DNA of 64,000 nt from Desulfovibrio piger. GTDB lineage: Bacteria; Desulfobacterota; Desulfovibrionia; Desulfovibrionales; Desulfovibrionaceae. Positions 8,492 to 15,852 of this stretch are shown here, one piece after another. The translations under genes were made by a program, and so were the position numbers. The notes below the pieces were generated by a model. It was given only the letters and a program-made list of their open reading frames with translations. It was not told the origin of the DNA and ran no database searches. Each line of letters opens with the position of its first letter. The first letter of the stretch is position 1. Location: positions 39,049-103,048 of the forward strand of contig NZ_JABAFY010000005.1 of assembly GCF_012843875.1 (NCBI RefSeq), given 5' to 3'.

Positions 8492-9273
8492 GTGCAAGCA
8501 AAGTCCAGCCCATCCTGACGGCTGAAAACGTGACCATGCGCTTTGGCGGCGTGACGGCCGTCAGCGATCTTTCCCTGAAGGTGGACGAGGGCAGCATCGT
8601 GGGCGTCATCGGTCCCAACGGTGCGGGCAAGACCACCCTGTTCAACGTGCTGAGCGGTTTCTATACGCCGCAGGAAGGCGACGTGCGCTTTGCGGGCAAG
8701 AGCATCCGCGGCCGCAAGCCGTTCGAGATCTGTCGCATGGGCATGGCCCGTACCTTCCAGAACATCCGTCTTTCGCCGCACATGAGCGTGCTGGAGAACG
8801 TGATGGTGGGCTGTCATGTGCGCCGCCGCTGCCCCTGGTGGATGGCGCCGCTGGGCCTGCCCACGTATTACAAGGAAGAAAAGGCCATCACGGACAAGGC
8901 CCGCGACCTGGTGGAGCATCTGAACCTGGCCGAATACATGGACGAGAAGGCGGGCAGCCTGCCTTACGGGGCGCAGCGCCGCCTGGAGATCGCCCGTGCC
9001 CTGGCCACGGAACCGCGTCTGCTCCTGCTGGACGAACCCGCCGCCGGCATGAACCCGCAGGAAAGTATCGAGCTCATGCACTTCATCCAGGCCATCCGTG
9101 ACCATTTCGACCTGACCATCCTGCTTATCGAACATGACATGAAGGTGGTCATGGGCGTGTGCCAGTACATCTGGGTGATGGAATACGGTGCGCTTATCGC
9201 ACACGGCGACCCGGACGCCATTCGCAGCAATCCCGAGGTCATCCGGGCCTATCTGGGCGAGGACGTGGTGTAG
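8488..9273 (+). CDS. livG: Branched-chain amino acid ABC transporter ATP-binding protein LivG
   Basis: A 261-residue ABC ATPase. Walker A is GPNGAGKTT (about residues 42-50). The LivG-type TFQNIRLSPHMSVLENVMV region, a modified signature (LPYGAQRRLEIARAL) and Walker B with LLLLDEPAAGMNP are visible, followed by the switch histidine in LLIEHDMKVVMG. It energises transport with LivF. The gene ends one base before the livF start. Confidence 0.96.
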   Translation: MSASKVQPILTAENVTMRFGGVTAVSDLSLKVDEGSIVGVIGPNGAGKTTLFNVLSGFYTPQEGDVRFAGKSIRGRKPFEICRMGMARTFQNIRLSPHMSVLENVMVGCHVRRRCPWWMAPLGLPTYYKEEKAITDKARDLVEHLNLAEYMDEKAGSLPYGAQRRLEIARALATEPRLLLLDEPAAGMNPQESIELMHFIQAIRDHFDLTILLIEHDMKVVMGVCQYIWVMEYGALIAHGDPDAIRSNPEVIRAYLGEDVV

Positions 9274-9274
9274 T

Positions 9275-9997
9275 ATGCTGAAAATCAGGGATCTTTACGT
9301 TCGTTACGGCGGCATCGAAGCCGTGCAGGGTGTCAGCCTGGACATCAAGCGCGGCAGCATCGTCACGCTGGTGGGCGCCAACGGCGCCGGCAAGAGCAGT
9401 ATCATCCGTTCCATCGCCGGCCTGAACAAGAATATCAGCGGCGAGATCTCGCTGACCCGCAAGGAAGGCGACGAACCTGTCTCCCTCATCGGTCTCAAGC
9501 CCGAGGAGATGGTGCGGCGGGGCATCTCGCTTTCGCCGGAAGGCCGTCGCATCCTGCCTCATCTGACCGTGGTGGAGAACCTGCGCCTGGGCGCTTATTC
9601 GCGTACCGACAAGGACGGCATCAACGAGGATATCGAGCGTGTCTATGCGTTGTTCCCCCGCCTGAAGGAACGCCACTGGCAGAAGGGCGGCACGCTTTCG
9701 GGCGGCGAACAGCAGATGCTGGCCGTGGGCCGCGCGCTCATGAGCCGCCCGGACATGATCATGCTCGACGAGCCCTCGCTGGGTCTGGCCCCGCTGCTGG
9801 TCAAGGAGATCTTCAACATCATCCGCCGCATCAACGAGGACGGCATGACCGTGCTGCTGGTGGAGCAGAACGCGTTCGCGGCCCTTTCCGTGGCCCATTA
9901 CGCCTACATCCTCGAAGTGGGCCGCGTGGTGCTGGAGGGCACCGGCCAGGAACTGCTGGAGAACCCCAAGGTCAAGGAAGCCTATCTGGGCGGCTAG
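9275..9997 (+). CDS. livF: Branched-chain amino acid ABC transporter ATP-binding protein LivF
   Basis: A 240-residue second ABC ATPase of the Liv system. Walker A is GANGAGKSS, the signature is LSGGEQQMLAVGRAL, and Walker B is IMLDEPSLGLAP; the family block RRGISLSPEGRRILPHLTVVENL is present. The start was set at 9275 because the family begins at MLKIRDLYVRYGGIEAV and the ATG directly follows livG; upstream in-frame codons lie inside livG. It is the last gene of the operon, which ends at the terminator 10021-10060. Confidence 0.96.
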   Translation: MLKIRDLYVRYGGIEAVQGVSLDIKRGSIVTLVGANGAGKSSIIRSIAGLNKNISGEISLTRKEGDEPVSLIGLKPEEMVRRGISLSPEGRRILPHLTVVENLRLGAYSRTDKDGINEDIERVYALFPRLKERHWQKGGTLSGGEQQMLAVGRALMSRPDMIMLDEPSLGLAPLLVKEIFNIIRRINEDGMTVLLVEQNAFAALSVAHYAYILEVGRVVLEGTGQELLENPKVKEAYLGG

Positions 9998-10020
9998 TTC
10001 CGGCATCATCGACATGCAGG

Positions 10021-10060
10021 GGAGGGGATGTTTCCGCAAGGGACGCCCCTCCTTTTTTTT
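10021..10060 (+). terminator. Intrinsic terminator of liv operon
   Basis: GGAGGGG (10021-10027) pairs with CCCCTCC (10046-10052) and is followed by eight T. Confidence 0.92.
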
Positions 10061-10278
10061 ATGCATGGCGGCAGGGGAGCACGAATCCCGTCGCTTCGTC
10101 TTTCGTGCCCGTCATCACACAGGGGCTTCGGCTCTTGTCAGGCGGGCCTTCTGACATTACTGTCCGAAAACGGAGGATGCAGGACCGGCTGCCGTCAGGC
10201 AGGGGGACCGGTCCGTGCTGTTCCCCGGATGTCTTCGGAGGGGCCGGAGACGTCCGCAACCCTTCATAAGGAGTACCC

Positions 10279-12939
10279 ATGCTGCGCATTTCTCGCCATG
10301 CATTGCTCATCCTTCTGCTGGGGATCCTGCTTTTGCCGCAGCTCGCCGCTGCCGCGCCGCAGGCCGCCCCGGCCAATCCTTCAACCTCTGGTAACGACAC
10401 CATGCTCGTCCGCCTCAAGAACGGCCTGACGGTCCATATCATCCGGGACAGCCGCTTCCCGCTGGTCTGCACGCGCCTGTTCGTAGGCACGGGTTCCGCC
10501 AACGAGACCGCCGAGCAGGCGGGCATCAGCCATGTGCTGGAGCATATGGTCTTCAAGGGTACGGAGAAGCGTCCCAAGGGGCAGGTGGCCCGGGATGTGG
10601 AATCCCTGGGCGGCTACCTCAACGCGGCCACCAGCTTCGACAAGACCTGGTTCATCACCGACATGCCCGCCAAGCACTGGAAGACGGGCATGGACGTGGT
10701 CAAGGACATGGCCTTCCATCCTTCGCTGGATCCGGCCGAGCTGGAAGCGGAAAAGAACGTCATCGTTTCCGAACTCAAGGGCGGTGACGACACGCCCACC
10801 CGCCGCCTGTTCGAGGACCTGCAGGTGGCCGGTCTGGCCCACACGGTCTACGGGCGCCCCATCATCGGCTTTGAAAAGACCATCCGGGCCGTGACCGCGG
10901 ACGACCTGCGGGCCTATATCCGTACCTGGTACCAGCCGCAGAACATGATGCTGCTGGTGGCCGGCGACATCGATCCCAAGGCCGTGCTGGCCCACGCCGA
11001 AGAGCTGTTCGGCGACCTGAAGAACGACACCATCCTGCCCGAGCCCGCTCCCGTGCAGCTGGAAGGCGCCGCGGGCGGTCCCCGTGTCGAGGTGACGTAC
11101 GGGCCGTGGAACAAGGTCTATCTGGGTATCGCCCTGCCTGCCCCCGCCCTGGGCGACCAGCGCTCCATCGACCTGGACGTGCTGGCCTATGCGCTGGGCG
11201 GCGACGGTACTTCGCAGTTCTATCGCAAGTACCGTTACGAAAAACAGCTGGTGGACAGCATCAGCGTCGGCAACATGAGCCTCAACCGCGCGGGCCTGTT
11301 CTATATGGTCGCCCAGCTGGATGCGGACAAGGTGGAGCCTTTCTGGCAGGAGTTCACCCGCGATCTGGCCGCGCTGGACGCCGGCAAGATCACGCCCGAC
11401 GTCATCGAGCGGGCACGCTTCAATTACGAGGACGGCATGGACCGCGCCAGCGAGACCCTGGACGGCCTGACCTCGTGGAAGGCCACGGTACAGTTCGAGC
11501 TGGGCGGGCCGCGGGGTGAAGCCAATGTGCGTCATGCGCTGGCCGCCGTGGACAGCGCGCGCCTGCGTCAGGCCCAGGATCTCTGGCTGCGCCCCGACCA
11601 GGTGCGCGTGCGCGTGCTGGCGCCCGAAAAGGCCAAGCTGCCCGATCTGGATGCCATTTTGCAGCACAACTGGCCCGCGCCTGCCGTGGAGCGGCAAAAG
11701 GCCGCTGCTGCCGCGGAAAAGGTGGGCAAGCGCGAGATCGTCGATCTGGGGCAGGGCCGTACCGTGATCCTGCAGCCGGACCGCACCATCCCCTATGTCT
11801 CGCTGGAGATCCTGCGCCCCGGCGGCAATGCGCTGCTCAAGCCCGCCGACCAGGGCCTGGCCCAGCTCACGGCCGCCACCCTGACCGACGGTTGCGGCAC
11901 GCGTGACCTGGATGCCATGGAACGTTTCGTGGCCGAACGCGCCGCTTCCCTGAGTGCCTCGGCGGGCGTGCAGAGCTTCACCGTTTCCCTGACGGGCCCG
12001 GCCCGCTTCAATGCCGATTACTTCGCCCTGCTGGGCGATCTGCTGCACAAGCCCACCTTTGCCGAAAAGGACGTGCGCCGTCAGGCCGATACGCTGAAGG
12101 CGGCCCTGGTGCGCCGTCAGGACAATCCCATGAGCTTCATGGGTTCCAAGATCAACGGCTTCCTCTTCCCCGGCGGCCAGCCCTACGGCTTTGACGGCCT
12201 GGGCACGGCGGAGAACCAGGACCGTTTCGGTCCCGGGGACGTGCAGGCCTTCTGGAAGCAGCAGAATGCCCAGCCGTGGATCCTTTCCGTGGCCGGGGAC
12301 TTCGACCGGGAAAAGGTGCTGGCTTTTGCCCGCAGCCTGCCCGTGCCCACCGCGCCTGCCGTGGATGTGCCCCAGCCGACCTGGGGCGCCGACAAGCGTC
12401 TGCCCCTGTCCCTGCCCGGTCGCCAGCAGGCCCATCTGCTGCTGGCCTTCCATGCCGTGCCGCTGGATCATCCCGACGCTCCGGCGCTCATGCTGCTGGA
12501 ATCGGTGCTTTCCGGCCAGAGCGGCCTGCTGTTCAACAAGCTGCGTGACGAGCAGGGCCTGGGCTACACGGTGACGGCCTTTTACCGCAGCCTGCCCGAA
12601 GCCGGTTTCATGGCCTTCTATATCGGGACCACGCCCCGCAATCTGGATGTGGCCCGGCAGGGCTTCAGCGGCATCATCAAGGACATCAAGACCGACCTGC
12701 TGCCCGCCGAGCTGCTGGCCAAGGGCCTGAACCGCATGGAAGGCAGCTATTATCGTGGTCGCCAGAGCCTGGGCGCGCGGGCCGACGAGGCCGCCAGCGA
12801 ACGTTTGCTGGGCCAGCCCCAGGACTTCCAGAAGCGTTTGCTGGAAAAGGCCGCCAAGGTGACGCCGGAGCAGCTGCGCGAGGTCGCCCGCAAGTACTTG
12901 CTGGTGGACAAGATGTATGAAGTGACCCTGCTGCCCTAG
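10279..12939 (+). CDS. M16-family zinc metallopeptidase, two-domain
   Basis: This 886-residue secreted protein starts with a hydrophobic signal sequence (ALLILLLGILLLPQLAAAA). Its first M16 module carries the inverted zinc motif HVLEH (about residues 88-92), with the distal zinc ligand likely the Glu in NVIVSELKGG. A second M16 module follows; its ESVLSGQSGLLFNKLRDEQGLGYTV block supplies the Arg/Tyr region of the non-catalytic half. Such proteins degrade peptides or process exported proteins in the periplasm. The length fits two M16 repeats in one chain. It appears monocistronic, with its own terminator at 12966-13006. The substrate is unknown. Confidence 0.92.
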   Translation: MLRISRHALLILLLGILLLPQLAAAAPQAAPANPSTSGNDTMLVRLKNGLTVHIIRDSRFPLVCTRLFVGTGSANETAEQAGISHVLEHMVFKGTEKRPKGQVARDVESLGGYLNAATSFDKTWFITDMPAKHWKTGMDVVKDMAFHPSLDPAELEAEKNVIVSELKGGDDTPTRRLFEDLQVAGLAHTVYGRPIIGFEKTIRAVTADDLRAYIRTWYQPQNMMLLVAGDIDPKAVLAHAEELFGDLKNDTILPEPAPVQLEGAAGGPRVEVTYGPWNKVYLGIALPAPALGDQRSIDLDVLAYALGGDGTSQFYRKYRYEKQLVDSISVGNMSLNRAGLFYMVAQLDADKVEPFWQEFTRDLAALDAGKITPDVIERARFNYEDGMDRASETLDGLTSWKATVQFELGGPRGEANVRHALAAVDSARLRQAQDLWLRPDQVRVRVLAPEKAKLPDLDAILQHNWPAPAVERQKAAAAAEKVGKREIVDLGQGRTVILQPDRTIPYVSLEILRPGGNALLKPADQGLAQLTAATLTDGCGTRDLDAMERFVAERAASLSASAGVQSFTVSLTGPARFNADYFALLGDLLHKPTFAEKDVRRQADTLKAALVRRQDNPMSFMGSKINGFLFPGGQPYGFDGLGTAENQDRFGPGDVQAFWKQQNAQPWILSVAGDFDREKVLAFARSLPVPTAPAVDVPQPTWGADKRLPLSLPGRQQAHLLLAFHAVPLDHPDAPALMLLESVLSGQSGLLFNKLRDEQGLGYTVTAFYRSLPEAGFMAFYIGTTPRNLDVARQGFSGIIKDIKTDLLPAELLAKGLNRMEGSYYRGRQSLGARADEAASERLLGQPQDFQKRLLEKAAKVTPEQLREVARKYLLVDKMYEVTLLP

Positions 12940-12965
12940 ATCAAGGGTGACGGGGTGCAATGACA

Positions 12966-13006
12966 GGGGAAGGGTTCCGGCCGAGGGCAGGGTCCCTTCC
13001 CCTTTT
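12966..13006 (+). terminator. Intrinsic terminator of M16 peptidase gene
   Basis: GGGGAAGGG (12966-12974) pairs with CCCTTCCCC (12994-13002) and is followed by TTTT. The 18 bases starting at 12999 are identical to 3566-3583, linking it to the dispersed palindrome group. Confidence 0.8.
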
Positions 13007-13249
13007 GCTTGCGGCAGGGCATTTTTGCCGTGCCGGACAGGCCCGCCATCTTGACCGGCGTCCGGGCGGGCTTATCTCTGAATAAAGCATCCTGACGGCT
13101 GACTGACGCCTTTGCTGTTAGGCCAGAGGGGTGCGGCGACTGATGCGCCGGTGCTGCCGGTGTGGAAAGGTTGTCCGGGATATGTTTCCGTTTTGTGGAA
13201 ATATGTCCTGTCATACGAAAAATGAAATTTTCAATCCTGCGAGGATGAC
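13007..13249. other. Intergenic region M16 gene / DUF2333 gene
   Basis: No gene is seen. The last 60 bases become AT-richer and include the short inverted repeat TTTCC...GGAAA near 13186-13202, so the DUF2333 gene promoter probably lies here. I cannot define its hexamers. Confidence 0.4.
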
Positions 13250-14167
13250 ATGAAACTGACGGACATGCATGTGTTTGACAAGGCCCGTGTGGTGGCCAAG
13301 ACCCTGGGCATCCAGGTATGCCTTTTTGTGGGCCTGCTGGTGCTGGTCTGGGGCAGCCAGGCCTTCTACGGCGTCATCGATACCAAAAAATTCCCCCAGG
13401 CCTACAGTGTGGGCGAGACGGCGAACCTGAGCGAGAACGACAAGGGCAAGCTGCTGGTGGATTCCGTCACCAATCAGCTGCGTCGCGAGATGGGCTCCAC
13501 CTTCGGCTGGACCATGAACGACATCGTGTTCAACCGCTTCGTGCTGGATAACCGCGCCTATCGCCAGTACGGGGTCTACCACGCCACGCGCGTGCTCATG
13601 GACCTGTACTCCACCCAGATCGCCAAGCTGGGCTCCAATGACCGCGAAAGCGAGTTCCTGTACCAGGCCCGCCTCAACGGCTTTGCCGTGGACCCGCGCA
13701 GCTTCATGTTCCCCTCGGCGGAAGGCTCTTACAAAAAGGCCCTGAAGCAGGTGGAGGAATACAAGAAGTCCCTGGATACCGGCAAGGGCACCTACAATTG
13801 CCGTACTGACGACCTGTACGCGGCCCTGAACACGGTGGTGGGCGAGAACATGCTGGGCTATGCCCTGGGCCTGCTGGCCGATGCCCAGGACATCCCCTTC
13901 TATACCCTGGACAACCGCATCTACGAAGTGCAGGGCATGGTGCTGGTCATCCGTGACTTCGTGAAGGCCCTGTACGACCTGTATCCCGAGATCGCCCAGA
14001 AGAACAACGCCGAGAACATGGCCGCCGCCATGCAGTTCATGAACGACATCTGCACCTATGATCCCATGTACATCACCTCGTCGTTCAACTCCGGTGAGCT
14101 CATCATCTCCTACCTGATGTTCACCAAGAACCGTCTGGAAGACATCCGCGACAGCCTGCGCATCTAG
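13250..14167 (+). CDS. DUF2333 family membrane-anchored protein
   Basis: This 305-residue protein has one N-terminal transmembrane segment at about residues 20-40 (IQVCLFVGLLVLVWGSQAF) and a long, mostly helical periplasmic part. Blocks such as MGSTFGWTMNDIVFNRFVLDNRAYRQYGVYHATRVL match my memory of the DUF2333 family of proteobacterial envelope proteins of unknown function. GAGGA precedes the ATG. A clear terminator follows, so it is probably monocistronic. Confidence 0.8.
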   Translation: MKLTDMHVFDKARVVAKTLGIQVCLFVGLLVLVWGSQAFYGVIDTKKFPQAYSVGETANLSENDKGKLLVDSVTNQLRREMGSTFGWTMNDIVFNRFVLDNRAYRQYGVYHATRVLMDLYSTQIAKLGSNDRESEFLYQARLNGFAVDPRSFMFPSAEGSYKKALKQVEEYKKSLDTGKGTYNCRTDDLYAALNTVVGENMLGYALGLLADAQDIPFYTLDNRIYEVQGMVLVIRDFVKALYDLYPEIAQKNNAENMAAAMQFMNDICTYDPMYITSSFNSGELIISYLMFTKNRLEDIRDSLRI

Positions 14168-14195
14168 CAGGACGTCCTTTCACATGCATCGGCAA

Positions 14196-14224
14196 GGCCG
14201 GAGCCCCAAAGGCTCCGGCCTTTT
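14196..14224 (+). terminator. Intrinsic terminator of DUF2333 gene
   Basis: A perfect 10-bp stem GGCCGGAGCC/GGCTCCGGCC with a 5-base loop is followed by TTTT. Confidence 0.93.
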
Positions 14225-14760
14225 CGTGTTTATGGGCAGGGCTGCGGAGGGGAGGGGACGGTGGTCATGCGGCCGTTCGTGCGTTTCCGGCCTGCGGCAG
14301 GTAGGGAGGGGATTTCGTTCCTTTCCCCGTGATCCTCTTTATGGTCCGGAGCCTCGTCCGTTCGCTTGGCCGGGCTCTTGGCGCCTGCGTATCTGTGCAC
14401 GGACTGGCAGCCGGAGACGGTCGTCATGGTCGATCGGGCCGGGCTCCGGGCGATCGGGAACAGTATCCCGGAAGGGGAGGGTGCCGCTTGGGATACGGAC
14501 AGAGGACACTGCAAAAAATAATGGTGCAACGATGGGCAGGGAAGCAGTGACGATTGTACTTGTTTTCACAATTAAAGGCTGCAAGGCGCACTTTTATCAC
14601 CGGAAAAGCTCAAAGCGTGACATTCCCCCGGAAATCATTGGAAAAGCGTGCATCATTCGCTGACACATCAAGCCATCTTATTTTATGAGGTTTTTCTTTG
14701 CACTTTTTATGAAAACTTGCTATTTCTTTTCCGTATCTCACAGTTTGTTCAGGAGAGACA
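14225..14760. other. Intergenic region upstream of the molybdopterin/MOP cluster
   Basis: These 536 bases show no credible gene. The left part is GC-rich; from about 14500 the sequence turns AT-rich and probably contains the promoter and a leader for the MOP cluster. I looked for a second copy of the TunR operator found at modA and saw only isolated ACTTG half-sites (14555-14565, 14716-14722), not a palindrome. Confidence 0.5.
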
Positions 14761-15801
14761 ATGAAAGCTGCTGCCATGAAAACCATTCACGTCAAGGACG
14801 CTGTCGGCAGCGTGCTCTGTCACGATATCACCCGCATCGTGCCCGGAGGGGACAAAGGGCCCGTTTTCCGCAAGGGGCATATCGTGAGGGAGGAAGACAT
14901 CCAAACCCTTCTGGAGGTGGGCAAGGAACATCTGTATGTGTACGAGCCGCAGGAGGGCGTGCTGCATGAGAATGAAGCCGCCCGGCGCATCGCGGCCGCT
15001 ACGGCCGGGGCCAACATCACGCTGAGCGAGCCCAAGGAAGGGCGCATCAACTACTCGGCGTCCTGTATGGGCCTCTTGCGGGTGGATGTCCCCACGCTGA
15101 CCCGCATCAATTTGTTGGGAGAGATCACCCTGGCCACGCTGCACAGCATGCAGCAGGTCAGGCCGGGACAGAACCTGGCGGGCACCCGCGTGGTGCCCCT
15201 GCTCATCGAGGAAAGCAAGATCGTCGCTCTCGAGCAGCTGGTTTCCCGTCCCGTGGTCGAGGTCCTGCCCCTGCAAAAGTTCAAGGTAGGCATTGTCACT
15301 ACCGGCAGCGAAGTCTACACGGGCCGCATCAAGGATGCCTTCGGCCCTGTGCTTCGAGACAAGTTCGCCCGCCTTGAATGCACCGTCATGGATCAGGTCT
15401 TCACCAGCGACGAAGTGGAGATGACCTCGTCAGCCATCAGCGGCTTCATCCGACAGGGAGCCGACATGGTGGTGGTGACGGGCGGCATGTCCGTGGATCC
15501 CGACGACAAGACCCCCGCTTCCATCCGTGCCGCTGGCGCGCAGGTGGTGAGCTATGGCGCACCGGTCTATCCCGGGGCCATGTTCCTGCTGGGCTATGTG
15601 CCCACGGAACGCGGCCGCGTCCCCGTACTGGGGCTGCCCGGCTGTGTCATGTATTACAAGGCCAGCATCTTCGAACTCGTAGTCCCGCGCCTTCTGGCCG
15701 GACTGGAGGTGACAGCCGAGGATATCGCCGGCATGGGTCACGGGGGCTTCTGCGCCGGCTGTGGCGAATGCCGTTATCCCATCTGTCCGTTTGGAAAATA
15801 G
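14761..15801 (+). CDS. Molybdopterin-binding protein with C-terminal Cys cluster
   Basis: This 346-residue protein has a MoeA/MogA-type molybdopterin-binding domain at about residues 178-320, shown by KFKVGIVTTGSEVYTGRI and VVVTGGMSVDPDDKTPASI, as in proteins that insert Mo into molybdopterin or bind the cofactor. The N-terminal part resembles the MoeA linker region. The C-terminal tail carries GGFCAGCGECRYPICPFGK, four cysteines spaced CxxCxxCx4C, which classical MoeA lacks and which could hold a metal or Fe-S cluster. AGGAG supports the start. It lies 51 bases upstream of the MOP gene, so a role in maturing or loading that enzyme is the natural inference. Confidence 0.85.
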   Translation: MKAAAMKTIHVKDAVGSVLCHDITRIVPGGDKGPVFRKGHIVREEDIQTLLEVGKEHLYVYEPQEGVLHENEAARRIAAATAGANITLSEPKEGRINYSASCMGLLRVDVPTLTRINLLGEITLATLHSMQQVRPGQNLAGTRVVPLLIEESKIVALEQLVSRPVVEVLPLQKFKVGIVTTGSEVYTGRIKDAFGPVLRDKFARLECTVMDQVFTSDEVEMTSSAISGFIRQGADMVVVTGGMSVDPDDKTPASIRAAGAQVVSYGAPVYPGAMFLLGYVPTERGRVPVLGLPGCVMYYKASIFELVVPRLLAGLEVTAEDIAGMGHGGFCAGCGECRYPICPFGK

Positions 15802-15852
15802 ACGGCGCGACAGCGACCGTCTCAACTTGCAAGCCGTTTCTAGGAGTCGCAT

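Noticed and set aside
14184..14663. Possible 159-residue protein between the DUF2333 gene and the molybdopterin gene
   Set aside because: It starts within a terminator hairpin, is Arg/Gly-rich without motifs and has no ribosome binding site.
14540..14730. Second TunR operator upstream of the MOP cluster
   Set aside because: Only isolated ACTTG-type half-sites were found, without an inverted partner at the right spacing.
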